From a virus, in IMG/VR virus record IMGVR_UViG_3300027906_000182, positions 1 to 21,123 of that record: a DNA stretch of 21,123 bases. One strand, given 5' to 3'. The notes under the pieces were generated by a model. It was not told the DNA's origin. It made no database searches and saw only the letters and a program-made list of their open reading frames with translations. Each line of letters starts with the position of its first letter. The stretch's first letter is position 1. Both the position numbers and the translations under genes were made by a program. Positions 19,202 to 21,123 of this stretch are shown here, piece after piece.

Positions 19202-20194
19202 ATGATTAATAGAAGACAATTTGGAGCTGGTGCTGCTGCTATAACAGCCTTATCAGCTTTTCCTGTTTTAGGTAATACTAAGATTAAAGTAGCAGGAATA
19301 TATACAGTACCCACACAGCAGAAATGGGCAGCAAGACTACACCTTGCACTTGAAGCTGCTGCTAAGATGGGTAAGATAGAATATGTTTATTCAGAGAATA
19401 CAGCTAACACTGACTATGTTAGAGTGATGAGAGAATATTGTGAGAGTGGTGTTAACTTAATTGTAGGTGAAGCATTTGGAATTAGTAAAGAAGCTAGAAA
19501 AGTAGCTGATGATTATTCAAGTGTCTCATTTTTAATGGGTGATCCATTTAAACCTCACGGAGATAACTTCTCTGTCTTTGATAACTATATTCATGAACCT
19601 TGCTACCTTATGGGTAAAATAGCAGGGGCTATGACAAGGTCAAATAAGATAGGTATGGTCGGAGGTTACGCAATCGGTGAAGTCAATAGATTATTTCATG
19701 CTTTTATGGACGGAGCTAAGTCTGTAAATCCAGCTGTACAATTTAAAGTTACCTTTATAGGTTCTTGGTATGACCCACCAAAAGCTAAAGAAGCTACATT
19801 TGCCCAAATAGAATCTGGGTGTGATGTTATGTATGCTGAAAGAGCAGGGGTAGTAGATGCCTGTAGAGATAAAGGTATATTGGCATTTGGTAATGTAAAT
19901 GATATGAACAAAGAAGAGAATGGAAAGGATGTAGTTGTTACTTCTGCCTTATGGCATATGGAGTCAGCAATTAATCATGCCATCGATAGAGTTAAATCAG
20001 GTTCATTTACAGCTGAAGAATACCATAATTGGACTATGATGAAAATGGGTGGAGCTACACTAGCACCATACTATGAGTTCGAGGATAAGATTCCTCTAGA
20101 CATTAAATTAGAAATTGCAACACTATCTAACAAAATTAAGTCAGGCGAGTTTGTAGTTAATATAAATGATGAGGAACCTAAATCAACTTTTTAA
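19202..20194 (+). CDS. BMP-family periplasmic substrate-binding protein (Tat-type signal)
   Basis: A 330-aa homologue of the previous protein. The N-terminus MINRRQFGAGAAAITALSAF has the twin-arginine motif N-R-R-Q-F followed by a mild hydrophobic core, so folded export by the Tat system is predicted, unlike its neighbour. The family core is intact: IKVAGIYTVPTQQKWAARL, YVRVMREYCESGVNLIVGEAFG, GMVGGYAIGEVNRLFHAFMDGAKSVNP, GSWYDPPKAKEATFAQIESGCDVM and ILAFGNVNDMN. The two proteins share segment order and the [W/S]YDP(A/P)K motif but differ strongly elsewhere, so they are diverged paralogues or a co-inherited pair and not a recent duplication. GGAGG overlaps the region before the ATG. A hairpin terminator follows. 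The ligand is unknown. Confidence 0.92.
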   Translation: MINRRQFGAGAAAITALSAFPVLGNTKIKVAGIYTVPTQQKWAARLHLALEAAAKMGKIEYVYSENTANTDYVRVMREYCESGVNLIVGEAFGISKEARKVADDYSSVSFLMGDPFKPHGDNFSVFDNYIHEPCYLMGKIAGAMTRSNKIGMVGGYAIGEVNRLFHAFMDGAKSVNPAVQFKVTFIGSWYDPPKAKEATFAQIESGCDVMYAERAGVVDACRDKGILAFGNVNDMNKEENGKDVVVTSALWHMESAINHAIDRVKSGSFTAEEYHNWTMMKMGGATLAPYYEFEDKIPLDIKLEIATLSNKIKSGEFVVNINDEEPKSTF

Positions 20195-20198
20195 ATGA

Positions 20199-20219
20199 GG
20201 GGAGCTTCGGCTCCCTTTA
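20199..20219 (+). terminator. Hairpin terminator after the BMP pair
   Basis: GGGAGC, a UUCG loop and GCTCCC (20200-20215) are followed by TTTACTATA. The T-tract is short, so it may be leaky or act as an mRNA 3'-end stabiliser. With the terminator at 18117-18151 it brackets the BMP pair. Confidence 0.65.
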
Positions 20220-20236
20220 CTATATGGAGAATAAAT

Positions 20237-20419
20237 ATGACGTTAGCCGAATGGAAGAGACTTAAAATACTTCATGATGCTGAGGTAACAGCAGGAAAAA
20301 AGAGAGGACCTTTTACTATACCTAAACCTAAGAAAATAATAGGTGGACCTAAGATTGGAACAATGAACATTAGTAAATACTATAGTAAAGGTGGTTACGT
20401 AATAACAGGAAGAGATTAA
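20237..20419 (+). CDS. Small basic hypothetical protein, 60 aa
   Basis: I do not recognise this protein. ATG 20237 (GGAGA upstream) is chosen; the frame open from 20195 would translate the terminator hairpin. The protein is basic, with an N-terminal helix (LAEWKRLKILHDAEVTAGKKR) and a proline/lysine/glycine-rich second half (PFTIPKPKKIIGGPK). It may be a small structural or DNA-associated protein of the virion. It resumes the phage late gene order after the BMP cassette. Confidence 0.6.
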   Translation: MTLAEWKRLKILHDAEVTAGKKRGPFTIPKPKKIIGGPKIGTMNISKYYSKGGYVITGRD

Positions 20420-20439
20420 TTAACATAACGGAGGGAAAA

Positions 20440-20676
20440 ATGTACGTTATTAAAACAAATGCAGGTAATATATTTCCAGTAGAGAAGTGTATGTATAGAG
20501 TAGGAGCAGCAACAGGTGGTGGTTATAAATTAACTCATCTAATGCTTATAAATGTAAGTGGTACACCAGCACCAGCATTACAAGAAGGATCTCCAACAGT
20601 AGCAACAGCTGGAGACTTATTAGGTTATATTGGTAAGTCAGGTAGATTTACAGCTATCACAGAACCTGCCACTTAA
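20440..20676 (+). CDS. Small hypothetical protein, 78 aa
   Basis: I do not recognise this protein. It is glycine/alanine/threonine-rich with beta character (YRVGAATGGGYKLTHLMLINVSG) and an AGDLLGYIGKSGRF segment. GGAGGG lies before the ATG. A small structural role, such as decoration or tail, is plausible from composition and position only. Confidence 0.6.
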   Translation: MYVIKTNAGNIFPVEKCMYRVGAATGGGYKLTHLMLINVSGTPAPALQEGSPTVATAGDLLGYIGKSGRFTAITEPAT

Positions 20677-20690
20677 TAGGAGAAGAGGAC

Positions 20691-21038
20691 ATGGCTAAAG
20701 AAAATGAATTTAAATTCCAAAGTGCTACTGTCGATCCAAGAAAAGGTATGAAAGCTGGATTTGATTTACAGACAGGACAATGGGAAGCAAAACAAGATAT
20801 AGATCAGTATAAACAACAAGCTAAATTTGATAGAGATAGAGAACAATATTTTGGTAGAAAGAAAAATACTTCTGGTTTTCGTAAGATGGCTACTATACCA
20901 GATATTGTAGCTATTAAAATAAATGAAGATCATGGAATAGATTTACATTCTACTACATTTATGAAAGATAGAGATAAAATGAAAAAGCTTAAGTACATAC
21001 TTCAAACAGAATACCCTGATCTTCTTGTAAACACTTAG
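20691..21038 (+). CDS. Hypothetical protein, 115 aa
   Basis: I do not recognise this protein. A polar, glutamine- and lysine-rich first half (QDIDQYKQQAKFDRDREQYFGRKK) is followed by IPDIVAIKINEDHGIDLHS and a helical, acidic end. AGGAGAAGAGG supplies the ribosome site. It precedes the probable adaptor gene. In phages of this layout such small genes are often virion or tail accessories; the assignment here is only positional. Confidence 0.6.
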   Translation: MAKENEFKFQSATVDPRKGMKAGFDLQTGQWEAKQDIDQYKQQAKFDRDREQYFGRKKNTSGFRKMATIPDIVAIKINEDHGIDLHSTTFMKDRDKMKKLKYILQTEYPDLLVNT

Positions 21039-21048
21039 GGAGACGTAT

Positions 21049-21123
21049 ATGGCAAGAACGTATGCACAGTTTACAGCATTAGTTAGGAATTGGTCTAATA
21101 AAGATTCCACAGTATTATCTGAT
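21049..21123 (+). CDS. Probable tail/adaptor protein, 5' end only
   Basis: Twenty-five codons are present before the window ends, starting at ATG 21049 with AGGGAG upstream. The sequence MARTYAQFTALVRNWSNKDS, continuing TVLSD, resembles the N-terminus of head-tail adaptor or tail-tube-type proteins seen after the capsid gene in podovirus-like phages, typically M-A-T-Y-x-E-L-V-x-L-V-R-x-W-x-N-R-D. This is a pattern recollection on a short fragment, so the assignment is tentative. Confidence 0.45.
   Translation, partial: MARTYAQFTALVRNWSNKDSTVLSD

Noticed and set aside
18165-20194. BMP pair as an assembly chimera with host DNA
   Set aside because: Phage-like small genes and a probable tail/adaptor gene continue on the same strand after it, spacing is tight and composition is similar, so a chimera is less likely than genuine carriage. 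Raw-read evidence would still be welcome.
20195-20236. Longer start for the 60-aa gene
   Set aside because: The extension consists of the terminator hairpin after the BMP pair and lacks a ribosome site.
1-21123. tRNA genes, CRISPR arrays, insertion sequences, integrase or attachment sites
   Set aside because: No cloverleaf, spaced direct-repeat array, transposase, integrase or flanking att-type repeat was seen by eye on either strand. The only tandem array is the spacer-free 12-bp repeat.

Overview
The window is about 21 kb of an AT-rich tailed double-stranded DNA phage, either a free phage or a phage contig. It shows large terminase, portal, an acidic scaffold-like protein and an SU10/DUF5309-type major capsid protein in canonical order, plus phage replication-type genes on the opposite strand. 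The host was probably Gram-negative: several products carry Sec, Tat or lipoprotein signals, and one looks like a small outer-membrane protein. The overall style (low GC, marine-type gene content, Hsp20 in the head operon) suggests a marine podovirus-like phage of an alphaproteobacterium. That assignment is inference, not something proved by the sequence.

Left arm, 1-7041, all minus strand. Transcription runs leftwards through many small genes. Recognisable products are a thymidylate synthase-family enzyme (cut by the window edge), two related gp2.5/OB-fold-like single-stranded DNA-binding proteins, a DUF3310 protein and a stand-alone nucleotidyltransferase-like protein. The rest are small and mostly unrecognised. 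The striking feature is punctuation: nine good Rho-independent terminators on the same strand, one after every one to five genes, most with the next ribosome binding site only a few tens of bases after the T-tract. A six-copy 12-bp tandem repeat (5476-5547) lies in the largest left-arm gap.

Divergent centre, 7042-7274. It holds a leader/attenuator for the leftward genes, a long purine-rich strand-asymmetric tract and, just before the terminase gene, a motif resembling a T7-family RNA polymerase promoter. The same motif recurs at 2802-2816 on the minus strand, pointing in the direction of the leftward genes.

Right arm, 7275-21123, all plus strand. The order is terminase large subunit, possible small subunit, small AT-rich unknowns, a tightly overlapping membrane/envelope cluster (39-aa cationic peptide, EF-hand two-TM protein, coiled coil, lipoprotein, small beta-rich exported protein), a 371-aa unknown, portal, a small beta-rich protein, Hsp20, two small proteins, scaffold and major capsid protein. 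A strong terminator follows the capsid gene. After it come two tandem genes for BMP-family periplasmic substrate-binding proteins, one with a Sec signal and one with a twin-arginine signal, closed by a second hairpin. Small structural-type genes then resume, ending in a probable tail/adaptor gene cut by the right edge.

The most notable feature is the BMP pair. Transporter binding proteins of the nucleoside-binding PnrA/Med class sit as a terminator-bounded cassette in a phage head-tail operon, in a genome that also carries a thymidylate synthase homologue. The obvious hypothesis is that the phage augments or redirects host nutrient uptake during infection.
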